The notes below the pieces were generated by a model. That model was not told the origin of the DNA, did no database searches, and saw only the letters and a program-made list of their open reading frames with translations. Positions 23,091 through 33,558 of a stretch of 64,000 nucleotides of DNA are shown here, piece after piece. Numbering within the stretch: position 1 is the stretch's first letter; the number at the start of each line of letters is the position of its first letter. The stretch spans positions 9,334,501 to 9,398,500 of the forward strand of contig BSBM01000762.1 of assembly GCA_027924585.1 (NCBI GenBank). Direction: 5' to 3'. Both the position numbers and the translations under genes were made by a program. This DNA is from Larix kaempferi. Taxonomy: Eukaryota > Streptophyta > Pinopsida > Pinales > Pinaceae.

Positions 23091-24062
23091 CTAGAAATAT
23101 ATGAGGAAGAAAGATATGAGGCTTCTTCTCAAAGTCATGGTAAATCTAAAAAGGCTCCCGAGCCTATGAGTAAAACTCAGCATGGGCACCAGAATGGCAT
23201 AAGGGTGCTGACTAGGGTGACCCATGTTAGGCAGGCTCTGTTGTCGGACTGGTGCACAATGCATAAAGAGATGGCTAACACACCAATATCCAATAGGTTC
23301 GAGCCTATGGCGAATTCGGGTGGCCAAAGGTTCAAATGCAGCATAACTGCGGGGAAGCCTAAACCTATATGCAAGGTTCCGAATATACCTGACATGGTCG
23401 CACAAGGTGCCAAAAAGGACCAGTAAGAAGGTATACATCCAGCTAAGAATCCTGTCTCCAAGAAACATTAGTACCAGGATCATATCTAAAACATATGTAA
23501 GGAAAGACCCGATACAAGTCACTGTGCTAGAAATACTTTCAACTTCACTATCATCAACAGTAGGCATAAACAAGGCAGAGTTTTCGAATGAAGACTCTAT
23601 GGTACCCAAGCCCGAGGACTTACAATCAACAACATCAACTTCAGGATGAAGATCAAAGTTGAAGGACATGATGGAATCTGCAGAAACAAATTCATCATCA
23701 CGGGAGTTAAAAATTCTAGAAGCAGAATCAAACTCAGCAGGAACACCGATTTGCGGGTCTATAGGAGAGTTCAAAGATTCAACAATAGGAAGATTTGGCT
23801 TTAAGGTCAAACAAGGGCTGGACATGACTGCGACTGGATCAACATCCAAGTGAATGGAAGACTGTACTATAGACTCTAGGAAAACTTCATCAAAAGGAAG
23901 CATATCATCCCAGATAGAATACATATCTAAACATTCAGATGGAGGTGTCACTTGGTCAAAAGCTGGGAATAAATCTCGAGAAGGTAAGCATGAACTCAGA
24001 GACTCCTTCTCAGTAGTAGTTGAACTCAAAGAACAATATGCCACATAATTCCCATGTGACAT
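23091..24062 (-). CDS. E4 frame with membrane segment, unknown function
   Basis: An open frame of 323 residues directly downstream of the protease frame (24613-24095). Residues 1-180 are acidic and Ser-rich. Residues about 183-222 are strongly hydrophobic (SFLTYVLDMILVLMFLGD, then MYTFLLVLFGTLC), one long or two short membrane helices. The rest is basic and Arg-rich. It sits where RT would be in an autonomous element. A position after protease with a membrane helix recalls env-like frames, but I see no fusion motif, signal peptide or cleavage site, so I do not name it env. It is uninterrupted, unlike the gag frame. Confidence 0.45.
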   Translation of the reverse strand: MSHGNYVAYCSLSSTTTEKESLSSCLPSRDLFPAFDQVTPPSECLDMYSIWDDMLPFDEVFLESIVQSSIHLDVDPVAVMSSPCLTLKPNLPIVESLNSPIDPQIGVPAEFDSASRIFNSRDDEFVSADSIMSFNFDLHPEVDVVDCKSSGLGTIESSFENSALFMPTVDDSEVESISSTVTCIGSFLTYVLDMILVLMFLGDRILSWMYTFLLVLFGTLCDHVRYIRNLAYRFRLPRSYAAFEPLATRIRHRLEPIGYWCVSHLFMHCAPVRQQSLPNMGHPSQHPYAILVPMLSFTHRLGSLFRFTMTLRRSLISFFLIYF

Positions 24063-24094
24063 AGTAGTGCCTAATGAAGAGGGACCTGAATGGT

Positions 24095-24835
24095 CTACAT
24101 TGAGTAATAAGGAGGATCAACGAATGCAAGCTGGTCAATGGTGACAATGTTTTCGTTATGAGGGAAATGCATCACACGAAAAAGCGTAGACACCACAGCA
24201 TGCATAGCATAAACGTAATCATGCCCTAGGATCATATCAAAGTCCATAGGGTCCTTTAAAACCATAAAATCAACTAAGACTGTTTTTCCACCCAAAGTAA
24301 CAGCTGCCTGACGGAGGAATCCAAACGGTTCACTAGGTCTTTTATCGAAGGTAAACGGCCAATTAACAGCTGGATTAACATTAGGGAAACCCAAATCTCT
24401 CCAAGCATAAGCGGATAAGATACTAACAGAAGCACCTTCATCAACAATGCATCGATCAACCGTATGGTTCCCGATATCAACCTTTATCTGGAAAGGTGTC
24501 GAAGAAGGAAGACGAGGCTCAGCTAGACTATTCCAATCAAAGGAAACAATCCTAGGGCTTGGTAGGGGTTCACATGGCATAGATGAAGTGCCCCCTTTTT
24601 CAAGAATATCCAAATTGGTAATTCATAAGACTTCAGCAGTAGGTGCATCAATTTCCGAAGGACTGATGGGATCGGTCGAAGATTGCATCGATTCGATCAC
24701 TTCACTCTCCAAAGGAAGAGTGGGGTCGACCAAAGATTGCATTGGTTCAACCACTTTATCAACCAAAAGTTGATCTGACTGCAGGGAATCTATAGACAAC
24801 TCAAGAATAGAGGTTCCTTCAGACATGGACCACAC
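24095..24835 (-). pseudogene. E4 protease-like domain
   Basis: 24613-24095 gives 172 residues with IVDEGASVSILS at about 56-67, matching the retropepsin D-S/T-G loop except that Glu replaces Ser/Thr, and MILGHDYVYAM near 138-148, matching the second conserved hydrophobic-Gly element. A separate frame, 24835-24623, holds an acidic linker from gag. The protease would process gag. The Glu in the active loop is odd and may mark an inactive or variant enzyme. Frames are separated by stops near 24614-24622. Confidence 0.6.
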
Positions 24836-24862
24836 TCTTCGTGCCTCTGGAATGGTAGGGCA

Positions 24863-25772
24863 TCAATGAGTAAGGTGATCTCCCTTACAAAGTTTACAAG
24901 GGAACTTTGGTTTCCGTCCTATAGGTTTATACTCCTTTACAATGTAAGTACTCTCAGCATGACTAGCATTGGCTGACAGCTTGCCCCCAGCATGACTTGC
25001 AGTGGGTGGTTGCTTAGAAGCAGAAGACTTTTGAACTAAGGACCACACTTTTTGCACTTCTGGAAGTACAAGGCACAAGTAAGTAAGGTGATCTCCCTTG
25101 CAAAACTTACAAGGGAACTTAAGATTTTGTTTGTTTGGTTTATTGACAATGTCAACTCCCTCAGCATGACTTGCAGTGGCTGATCTGGTGTCTCCAGTAT
25201 GACTCACAAGAGCTGGTGACTTGTCATTAATATGACTAGCAGTGATCAATGACGTGTCCTCAACATGATTGACAGTGGTTGAAGACAAAATTTCAGTATG
25301 ATTTTCAGTGACTAAAATTTTTCTCCCAGCATGACCTCCAGAGGCTAGGTAGGTGCCCCCTGCATGATTTGCAGAGGCAGGGTGCTTGCCCCCAGCATGA
25401 ATTACAGAGGCTAGGTTGTTGCCCCCTTTGTTTTGGCGTCTTCTTCCTATTCTTCCCCGGTCTATTCCTTTTAGACTGTTGGTTACTAGTATTGCTACTT
25501 TCGCCACATGAGGTAGAAGGAGGAGGAGAAGATGTTACTGGCAAAGAAGGCCCAGGGTTCTGATGCTCTTGATTTGAGGTTCTCACAAAAGAAGCATCAG
25601 GAGCATGCAAGGCATTCGGAGTGGAAAACAACCAAACCGGCAGCCCTATAGTGAATCCTGGCAGATTCAGAGTAGCCATTAAGGGAGCACCAATGTTTTC
25701 AATGAATGGAATAGCACAAGGATCCCCCGGAACAAGGGTACCTTGATTGGCACTCACCGGAATGCTAGACAT
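24863..25772 (-). pseudogene. E4 gag-like protein with zinc knuckles and HAGG repeats
   Basis: The frame starts at 25772 (MSSIPVSANQGTLV). It changes frame near 25430-25470 and continues in 25507-24863. The second part has a run of about 11-residue repeats built on SHAGG/NHAGG, then zinc knuckles of CX2CX3HX4C form (FPCKFCKGDHLTYLC) and a second, truncated copy (FPCKLCKGDHLTH). Zinc knuckles bind element RNA in gag. I do not recognise the repeat domain. The frame change suggests inactivation, although programmed frameshifting cannot be excluded. Confidence 0.55.
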
Positions 25773-27723
25773 AGTTTCCTGCTCAAATGAATAAGAAGTT
25801 CTCTAAGGCAAACTAAAACAAGTAGCACAAAGATCACACCACTAAAAAAGGTCCTAGGTAAATCAAACCAGGCAAACAGATGCCTTCCGGAGAAGAGTCT
25901 AGGATGATGAGGGCCCAGAATAGATCAACAAAGGATGAAGAACAGTTACCTGGGGTCCACAATACAATGACTAAGGGTGCAAGCTCTAGAATCACCCAAC
26001 CGCCCTCCCAAAGACCTGTAAGGGATTTCCTCCCATGTCTGTCCTAGGTACAGTAGATATACCCTCCGCTGTCACCTGTGTATGAACCTATGGTCAGATA
26101 CTAAGGATACCACAACACCGAAAACTCCTGGGGGAACAGTCGCTGGTCGAATTAGAAGGTGTGGGCAGGGTAACTGAGCCCGAAACTCAAAAGAGTCCCC
26201 ATACGCGATCCAATCCTGGTATATGCTCGAAACAGAAAGTAGGAGGATTATTCCCAACAATTTGATCTCACAAGACCTACTGCATAGATCCTAGGCAAGC
26301 TTTGAGTGAAATGGATTTACCTGTGATAGTCGAACTACGATTTTTGCGTAATGTGTGATATTGGGTGGTTTAAGGTGTTTTAAACCCAAAATCCTAACCA
26401 AAACTAGTTGGTGTAGTCTAACCTAGAAAAGAAAATGTTGCTAGTACATTTTAAAGGTTACTTGCTTACTCAAAAAGGTAGTGGGTGTGTGAGAGTGGTT
26501 ATAATAGAGATAGAGTACTGAAAATGAAATATTTACCACCAAACAAATCTTTTTCTTTTCAATGCAAGTCATAAAATTCTAATCTAGAATGCATATGCAA
26601 ATGAAATTTTTAATCTTTCGAATGCAAAAAAGGTAAACATAAAGTCTAAATGTACAAAATTAATCTCAAAATCTAAGAATGCAGCTACTCAAGCAACTAG
26701 GTATGCAAAAGAAAACTTGTTCTTTTTTATGCAAAGCACTCTAAAATATTTTAAGCCAATTGCAAGGCACTCTATTCAGAAAATGAATCAAAATTCTTTA
26801 TGCTTTTCAAAGGTAAGAAACAAAACTAAAACTACCCTACTGTCAAAGCAAAGCAAAGAAACTTTCAGGTTCTCTTTATGAAACAGTAAAAGCTACCAAA
26901 TATGACTTTCAAATTCTTATTGATGTAAGCAAATAACCTACGAAGAAGTATGGTTTGGTAAATTCAGGTCTGCACATAAACAATGCAAACAAGGTCTTGA
27001 ACAACAGCCAAAACACTTGAGCTTTCACTACAAAAGAAAAACTAAAAGCATAAGGGAGGATAAGAAACCAACCTAAACGAGAAATTTAACTCAAATAGAT
27101 ACAAACAGGGTCAAGAAGACTCAAGAGGTTTCAAATCCAGTGGAAATGGGGCAAGCAAGTTCAATCAGACTCAAATTAAGGTACAAAACACCAAACGGGT
27201 CCACAACCCCCCAACTTGGGTCAACAAGCCCCAAAACATTCCAAACAAGCCCAAATTGATCAAAAGAGGTTCAAATCATGAATGTAGGATAAATACAAGG
27301 ATGGGAGACCACTTACAGTGGTTTAACTCAGACCTAGGGTCATCAGGGACCCCATAAAATGCAGCCACAACCCCCAGATTTGGGTCCACAACCCAAAAAC
27401 TCAAAAGAAATCAAACCCAAATTTTGAGCGCTACTGTGTATGAAGGAAACTAGCGCCCATAGCATGATGGGCGCTACTATGTAGAGGAAAACTAGCATAT
27501 GGCTGCTATTGTGTTGTACAAACAGTAGCGCACAAGTGGAAAAAGTTAGAAAAATGGGGTTAAAATCTCCACACCTAAGTCCACAAGGGTTTGCAAGGGG
27601 TGGGAAGGGCTGTAAGAGCCAAGGAGGGTCAAACAAAGCCTACTAACTGATCCTAATCAATAAAATGAACAAATACCATCAAAAAAGACTGAAGAAATGA
27701 CCTTGGATACCCCTAAGCAGTTA
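25773..27723 (-). other. E4 5' leader (about 2 kb, no gene seen)
   Basis: Between the primer site and gag. AT-rich, with many plus-strand A runs at 26340-27100. Near 27430-27535 short words such as GCGCTACTATGTAGAG recur; related words (ACGCTACTCTACAGTAGAC) also occur in the E4 LTRs near 20227 and 28441. A packaging or regulatory role is possible but not shown. Confidence 0.45.
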
Positions 27724-27746
27724 GGCTTTCCCCAACGGAGTCGCCA
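27724..27746 (-). other. E4 primer binding site
   Basis: The minus strand reads TGGCGACTCCGTTGGGGA three bases inside the 5' LTR. It has the form of a primer site (starts TGG, complements a CCA tRNA end). I do not assign the tRNA. Confidence 0.7.
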
Positions 27747-27749
27747 TTC

Positions 27750-28804
27750 TATTGTGGGGAAAATGCACCTATAGTTCAGCGGAGAAACTACCAACTTACG
27801 GTGATAAAGATAGACTTACAAGCATTCTGCAAGTACAAAAAATAAATGAAGAGATTAGGGTTTAGACATGTAGGCACCTCATTTAGAAGGTTGATCCTAG
27901 CTTTGCCTCCCTTTCTCTTCAATGCTTATCCAGTGTCGCAATGCCCAGACCTGCAAAACAACTTGATACCTTTCTCAAACACATTTGCCTACACATATAA
28001 GACTGATATTCATAATAGAAGAAGACATCAGATGATAAACAAAATGTAATCAAATCTGAGACACATTAATAGGTCATATTTGGAAAGAGAAGAACGTCTG
28101 ATCCTTATTGATGAATGAAAGCAAGTACATAAAGTTATACCTTCCTTCAAGCTTGGCACTTCACGAAACCTAGATTCAAGGTCTCCTGCTTCCGTTCTCC
28201 AAGGATTCCAGCCTCTAATCAACTGTGCTAGGGTTTACCAAAACTGAAGCACAAGAGAGGGGGATGAGGGTCTCCATTCCTCCAGCATAACTTTGTAATT
28301 GGGCTTAGTCCCCTCACATGGCCCTTCTACCCTCCTTCTATAGTCAGTGAGGAAGAGGAAAAGAAGTTATAACCGCTCAAGAGGTTTCCCAACCAACTTA
28401 ACTTACTCGAATTTCGAGATTTTGACCAAAACAAGGGTGTACGCTACTCTACAGTAGACAAAGTTGCGTACACACGCTCCTATTTCAACAGTGGAGTCGC
28501 GCTCAGTAGGGTATACATGCTACTATCATGCCTGTGTACCAGCGCTCATATTGAAAAATGGCCAAAAACAGGCTTTTCTGCTCATTTTCAGGAGATGGTT
28601 TGGTTTGGAAAAATGTTCCTAAGGGTCATATACATCAAATGGGTCAAGAATGAGGTAATTTCAACCATTTTTAGTGTCCCAAATGACTCCTCCATCCACA
28701 AATGTCTTGTTGTGTGACTGAACTTGATCTCAAGAAATGTTGTCATGCGACCAAGGGAAGCAAGTGTCGTCACGGACAGAGAGGTGTCATTTCAAGCTAT
28801 AATA
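27750..28804 (-). repeat. E4 5' LTR
   Basis: 1,055 bp, pairs with 19537-20591. The terminal bases are TA...TA instead of TG...CA, so both tips have mutated. It is followed by target duplication GGGGG. Confidence 0.9.
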
Positions 28805-28823
28805 GGGGGTTGCAGTAGCAACA

Positions 28824-28846
28824 ATTGGCGATTCACTGGTGAACCT
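28824..28846 (+). other. Primer-site-like motif at 3' end of E1 interior
   Basis: Right after the LTR terminal CAACA the plus strand reads ATTGGCGATTCACTGGTGA, which looks like a primer site for the strand opposite to gag-pol. E2 has the same arrangement (ATTGGCGAGTCGCTAGCGA at 54163). It resembles the real E4 primer site TGGCGACTCCGTTGGGGA. A polypurine tract was expected here on the minus strand and is not seen. Confidence 0.4.
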
Positions 28847-30000
28847 AGATCTTTGACATAAAATCATCATATGGTCAGGACACTTACAAAAATGTTGGTT
28901 GCATGTGCATCATCGTGTGTTCATATCTTAGCTTCTGAGAATGCAGTTATTACTCTTATCATAATGGTGAAGGGAACAATATGAAACTTTGCATCATTCT
29001 TCCTTCCAACTTTCTGAGGGCTAGGATGTGAGGTTCCTTTTAAAATTCTGTCTTTCAAAACTTACTACTTACAAGACTCCACAGGATCGTCACATCATCT
29101 CATAGACATATTCGTTTGTTCCTGATTCCCATGCTGTCTTGCATCCTTTTGGATGTTTCTTTTAATTCACGAGCTTTTGCCATGTGAGTCTTCCAAAAAT
29201 GGATTTCTCTAGTGTTCCATGATTGCTAAAGAGTTCTTCAATCCATAATGTCCTTTTGTGTGAGCGAAAGATTTATTGTTTTCATGCTTCATGGATAGAG
29301 AATAACCTTGCTGAGTTGATTTATTTGAACAGCTTCCTTGATTTGAAATTTCCTTCAATTTTCTCAGCCATGCTTTAATTGAGGTGAGAATTTATGGAAA
29401 CCAGACTCTTTGATATGAGCTTTTGAGCTTTGATTTGTAGCATGGGATCATTTAAAATACCATACATTTGTAAGACATGCTTCCTCTCCATGGGTCTGCC
29501 GTAGTAAGCTTCCCGAGACAGTTATTAAAGTTAGAGTGAATGGGGCCCTAAGATAGTTAGAAGGACGTGCTGAATCCTAGTTATTTGACAGGGGTTATAT
29601 TTACCAATTAGAAAAAGAATTTATGCATTTAGGGAAACCACTCAGTGGAAACAAAGTTACACATATTTTCGTTAATCAGTGAGCTTCTTGGTGTCCGTCG
29701 TTTGAGTTTTGTCTGGAGTCTAATCCCTCAGCTATACCAAAATTATGCTCATCTTTATTTAAAACAAAAAGGGCTTTACAACAAAAGTGAAAACAAATAG
29801 AGGTAAAATCAAACTAACTGGCACACTAAAAGTGATAAAAGAAAAACAAAATCAAGTAAAAGAAAGAACACAGTGCTTATTTATGTACAAGAACCCTCTT
29901 GGGATTTATGCAAAGTATTGTTTTAAGGTGAGACCGTTGAGAGGGAGGTTTATTTCCTCTCCTTGTAAATCCTTCAATCTATAAGTTGATGGGCCAAGCT
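28847..30000 (-). other. E1 3' internal non-coding region
   Basis: About 1.15 kb between the integrase end and the 3' LTR. It aligns by eye with 54186-55240 of E2 (for example GACTCCACAGGATCG against GAACTCCACAGGATTTG), so it is an original part of the element. No recognised coding domain or polypurine tract. Confidence 0.55.
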
Positions 30001-30010
30001 TTTCAGAAAT

Positions 30011-31447
30011 TTAGTAAGGGCCAACCCATAGGTGTTGAAAATTTGTGTGCATTCCCTTACCTTTGTGTTGGTGGTCCCATTTGAGGACCAAGTCCCCTAC
30101 TTCAAAAAATATCTTATCGGACTTTCTTTTATCAAACCATCGTTTGACTATGTCTTGGTGATGATGAAAATGGTCTTTGGCCTTTTCCCGTGACTCTTCC
30201 AGTTTTAGCAGGGTATCAATCCTGGATTGTAGGGCTTGACTACTCGAACCTCCGGAGGATTGGGCCAATTTCAAAGATGGGAGTAATATATTTGGAGGGA
30301 GAATGACTTCCTTGCCATAGACTAGGTTGAAAGGGGAAGCTCCTAAGGCATTCTTAGGTGTCACTCTGTCTACCCATAGGGCATGAGGGAGAGTTGTGTG
30401 CTAGTTTCTTTGATTTTCGATCACAGTCATTTTCAGGATTCGGATGAGATTTTTATTGGTAGACTCAGCTAAACTGTTTCCCCGAGGGTAGTAATTGGCT
30501 GAGTAATGTAATTTAATTCCTCTCTCATACATGAATTCATTAATCTTAATTGATGAAAAATAAGGTGCATTATCAAAAACTAGAGAAATTGGAACCCCAA
30601 ACCTAGTTATGATGTTTTCTTCCAGGAAGTTGATAACCACATCCTCGTTAGCTTTTCGTAGGGGAATAGCTTCGGCCCATCTCGTAAAATAATCTGTAGC
30701 AGTCAGAATGTACCGATGCTGTAGCAAGGAGTTTGGGTTTATTTCGCCAAGAAGATCTATACCCCATTGCTCGAATGGTTCAGTGATGATAACTGGCTGC
30801 AAGGGACCTGCTGCTTTAGGTAGCTTTCCAGCACTTCTTTGACATACATCACAATTTCTGGCATAGGCATGAGCATCCCTGAAAAGAGTAGGCCAATAGT
30901 ATCCTGCTCTAAGAATTTTGTGTGTTGTAGTATCTCCGGAGTAATGTCCTCCAGTAGGTCCTTCATTTAGTTCTTTGACCACGTTACCAACATATTCCTC
31001 TTTCAAACACTTGAGATAAACACCATCATAGTTTTTCCTGAAGAGTACTCCTTCAATGATTTGATAAGCTGCTGATTTAAGATGGAGGGCTCTTCTTTGT
31101 TTCGGACTCCAGTGTTCTGGTAAGTAACTGGACTGTAAATAATGCACTAAGTCCCTGTACCAAGACTTCGGGGCCATAAAAATTGGGCATACGTCTATGA
31201 CGTTAAGCTCAGCTTCATTCCTCCAATATAGCTCCTCGTCGGCTGGGCTTTCAATAAGCATCTTGCAGAGGCTTTGACCTTTGATGATAGTAGCCAGCTT
31301 GAATTCTAAGTCGTACTCTTGAAGAGCAGTATCCCAATTTCCTCTCCTTTCTCCCAATTCTTTTTGAATGAAAAGAGACTTGACAGCAAGGTGAGGGACT
31401 ATGAACTTAGTCTTGTTTTTTAAGATATATGGCCTAAAATTTTTCAT
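30011..31447 (-). pseudogene. E1 RNase H C-terminus and integrase
   Basis: 31447-30401 (348 residues) starts in RNase H (MKNFRPYILKNKTKFIVPHL), passes a linker (KSAAYQIIEGVLFRKNYDG), then the HHCC module (GGHYSGDTTTHK ... NCDVCQR), and the catalytic core with Asp in WGIDLLGEI, Asp in VFDNAPYFSS and Glu in SLAESTNKNL. 30364-30011 adds the C-terminal DNA-binding part ending LWVGPY (GPY module); a stop follows GPY, although related sequence continues to about 29925. There is no chromodomain. A short gap between frames (30365-30400) holds a stop. Integrase would insert cDNA into the genome. E2 has a matching copy at 55240-56399. Confidence 0.8.
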
Positions 31448-31784
31448 TGCCTTGAATACGGAATATGCTTGTTTTTATACCACTGGGTAGTTCAGTTCAG
31501 CGCCCTGTAGACCAATGCTCATAAAAGAGATCAGATACTCATCCCCTAATTCCGCCTTTTGAGTGAGTACAGCTGCGAGAGAGTTATCAGAAGCAAAGGT
31601 ATACATAATAAAATCCTTCTCGAAGTCTGGAATTTTCAAAGAAGGTGCATTAGCTATGGTTTTTTTTTTTCTTTAAATGGAACCTTTTCCACGTTTTTCC
31701 ACTTAAATTGTACACTTTGCTTCGCCATTTGTTGCAAGGGTTTGATGATTTGAGCAAAATCCGGTACGAACCTTCGAAAAAAAT
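31448..31784 (-). pseudogene. E1 RNase H N-terminal part, degraded
   Basis: Minus-strand translation gives SLMSIGLQGAELNYPVV and AYSVFKAM, typical of the Ty3/gypsy RNase H after RT, with stops. A T-run near 31660-31670 (minus-strand A run) looks like slippage. It connects RT (31785 onward) to the 31447-30401 frame. Confidence 0.65.
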
Positions 31785-32810
31785 TTATAGTGCCCATGAA
31801 TGATTGCATCGAATTCTTACTGTGGGGCATGGGGATTTGCTAATAACTTGCACTCTCTCTTGATCTATCGAGATCCCATCTTTTGAAATAATATGACCCA
31901 ACAGCTTACCCTCAAGAACAGTGAAAACACTTTTCTTGGGATTTAAAGAGATGTCACACTTCCTGGAACGATCAAAGATTTGCTTCAGGTGGGACACATG
32001 GTCTTCCCTTTTCTTTGAAAAAGTAGTCACATCGTCCAATTAGACTACTACACATTGACCAACCAATCCTCGGAAAGCAATGTCCATGGCTCGCTGAAAG
32101 GTAGCTCCTGCATTTATTAATCCAAAAGGCATTCTTCGGTATGCAAAGGTTCTCCACTTCGTATGAAAAGTGCTTTTGAGTTGGTCTTCTTCTGCTACTA
32201 GCATTTGGTTGTAACCTGAAAAACCATCTAATAGAGAGAAAAGTTCTGATCCTGATACCATTTGCAATATCTATTACATTGGGGGCACAGGATAGTTGTC
32301 TTTATCGGAAGCCTTGTTTAAATTTCGGAAATATACACAGAGCCTGATTTCTCCTGATTTCTTCCTTATTGGGACTAAATTAGCCACCCATTTGGAATGT
32401 CGGACTTGAAAAATAATCTTTGCATCCAACAATTTCTTTAACTCTTTATGAATTAGAGGTTCAAGTGTCGGATGCATTCTTCTTAATTGTTGTTGAAAAG
32501 GTTTGACACCCTCCTTCATTGGTATTACATGTTGAATGACGCGGGTATCATATGTCTTTAGATCATCATAAGTCCAAGCGAACACATCTTTATACTATTG
32601 GAAACATTTAATGAACTTCCTCTTTTCTTCCGACGTACAACCTTTACCAAGATTAATATACTTTGGTTCCACTTCTGTGCCTAGGTCTATTAATTCGTGC
32701 CGTGTGGACGAGCTACGGGTTTCGGCATTTGCAGGTCTCTTGAACTTACTTTGCAAATCGAACAGTGCTTCTAGAGTTCTCACTCCTCTGGGCATGAAGT
32801 TCCCTTTCAT
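31785..32810 (-). pseudogene. E1 reverse transcriptase, stop in catalytic motif
   Basis: Pieces 32810-32595, 32585-32274, 32267-32040 and 32039-31785 give one RT: MFAWTYDDLKTYDTRVIQH, IFQVRHSKWVANLVPIRKKS, FSLLDGFSGYNQMLVAEEDQ, FGLINAGATFQRAMDIAF and LDDVTTFSKK. The DGFSGYNQ and INAGATFQRAMD blocks are typical of the Tat/OTA type. The Tyr of the catalytic YLDD is a stop codon (TAA at 32042-32040), and other stops lie at 32271-32273 and 32586-32594. The enzyme is therefore dead in this copy. Confidence 0.85.
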
Positions 32811-32955
32811 AGTGTCTTTATTTGGTATATTTGAATCATGCTCCTCTTCTTCTATGATGGCTTCCTGAAAAGCATCTTCATTGGTTAAGAAACTGATAAT
32901 CTGATTGTCATCATCAAATACTCTAAGATTTGTAATGTTGTCCGGAACATAAGGC

Positions 32956-33480
32956 CTAACATTTATTATTAGTAGGCACTAACCTGGAAGCAGAAGTGGT
33001 TAACAGATCAGCTGCAGCATTTTGCAATCTTGGGACATAAATGATATTAAAAGCATCAAAACATGAAATTAAATCCCAGACTTTAGCTTGACAACCCTTT
33101 AGATGTGGGGATAAACAATGAATTGTATTCCTTATTTGCTTAACAACAATTTCAGAATCACCAAAGACTTTCAAAATTTTGACATTAAGACCAATGGCTT
33201 TCTTTAACCTATGAATTAAAGCTTCATACTCAACAGTATTATTCGTACATTCAAATTCTAATCTACAAGATAAAAAAATGCTTAGTTTGTCCAGGTTTGA
33301 TCAAAATACAACCAGCTTCGGATCCTTCTTAAGTTTTGGAGCCATCAAAGTAAAGAGTCCAGAAAATTGAAGGAGATCAGACTATTTGTCTGAATCATGG
33401 CTAGCATCTTCTGATTGATAATTTCCAGGTTCGATTTCTGGGAAATAGTTTCGTAAAACTGACGACGAAAAAGCTATAGC
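32956..33480 (-). pseudogene. E1 extra RNase H upstream of RT
   Basis: A second RNase H-like domain lies between protease and RT. Minus-strand pieces read WTLYFDGSK, then GAGC-like SEAGCILIKPG, then LEFECTNNTVEYEALIHRLK, KVFGDSEIVVKQIRNTIHCL and VPRLQNAAADLL, so the Asp, Glu, Asp, Asp pattern of RNase H1 is all visible. Tat-lineage plant elements are known to carry an added archaeal-type RNase H; here it precedes RT. At least one stop follows DGSKT. 33174-32956 is the longest open piece. Confidence 0.7.
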
Positions 33481-33558
33481 TTCATTTTTTTCTTCTAGCT
33501 AAGTGACGTTTTGTTTCATGTGTGGTTCTCTTAATATTTTGATTTGGTTTTTCCTATT

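Larger units (their letters stand above)
19537..28804 (-). mobile_element. E4: non-autonomous gag-protease LTR element without RT
   Basis: Two 1,055-bp LTRs flank a 7.2-kb interior. The target duplication is GGGGG (19532-19536 and 28805-28809), inside a G run near the end of the E1 LTR; joining the flanks restores sequence matching E2 around 54130-54162. Orientation is minus, from the primer site at 27724-27746 and the polypurine tract at 20592-20601. The interior has gag with zinc knuckles, a protease-like domain and a frame with a membrane segment, but no RT, RNase H or integrase. It resembles the TR-GAG class of non-autonomous elements and must rely on enzymes from a partner element. Confidence 0.85.
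7713..28823 (-). repeat. E1 3' LTR (net about 5.63 kb; E3 and E4 nested)
   Basis: Removing E3 (9874-16073), E4 (19537-28804) and their 5-bp duplications leaves about 5,633 bp. Plus-strand order is: U5/R end TGTTGATGCC at 7713, TATA at 8395, ORFX 8636-18020, 31-bp repeats 18840-19335, G-run, then TTGCAGTAGCAACA ending at 28823. TGTTG and CAACA form matching terminal repeats. The same sequence starts again at 35910 next to the gag side, as expected for paired LTRs. Only about 3.1 kb of that second copy is visible, so the outer limit at 28823 is inferred from E2, whose copies run to 54162 and to at least 64000. Confidence 0.65.

Noticed and set aside
23177-23461. Frames opposite and overlapping the E4 membrane frame (for example 22998-23426, plus)
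   Set aside because: No recognisable motif and opposite to the element's coding strand.
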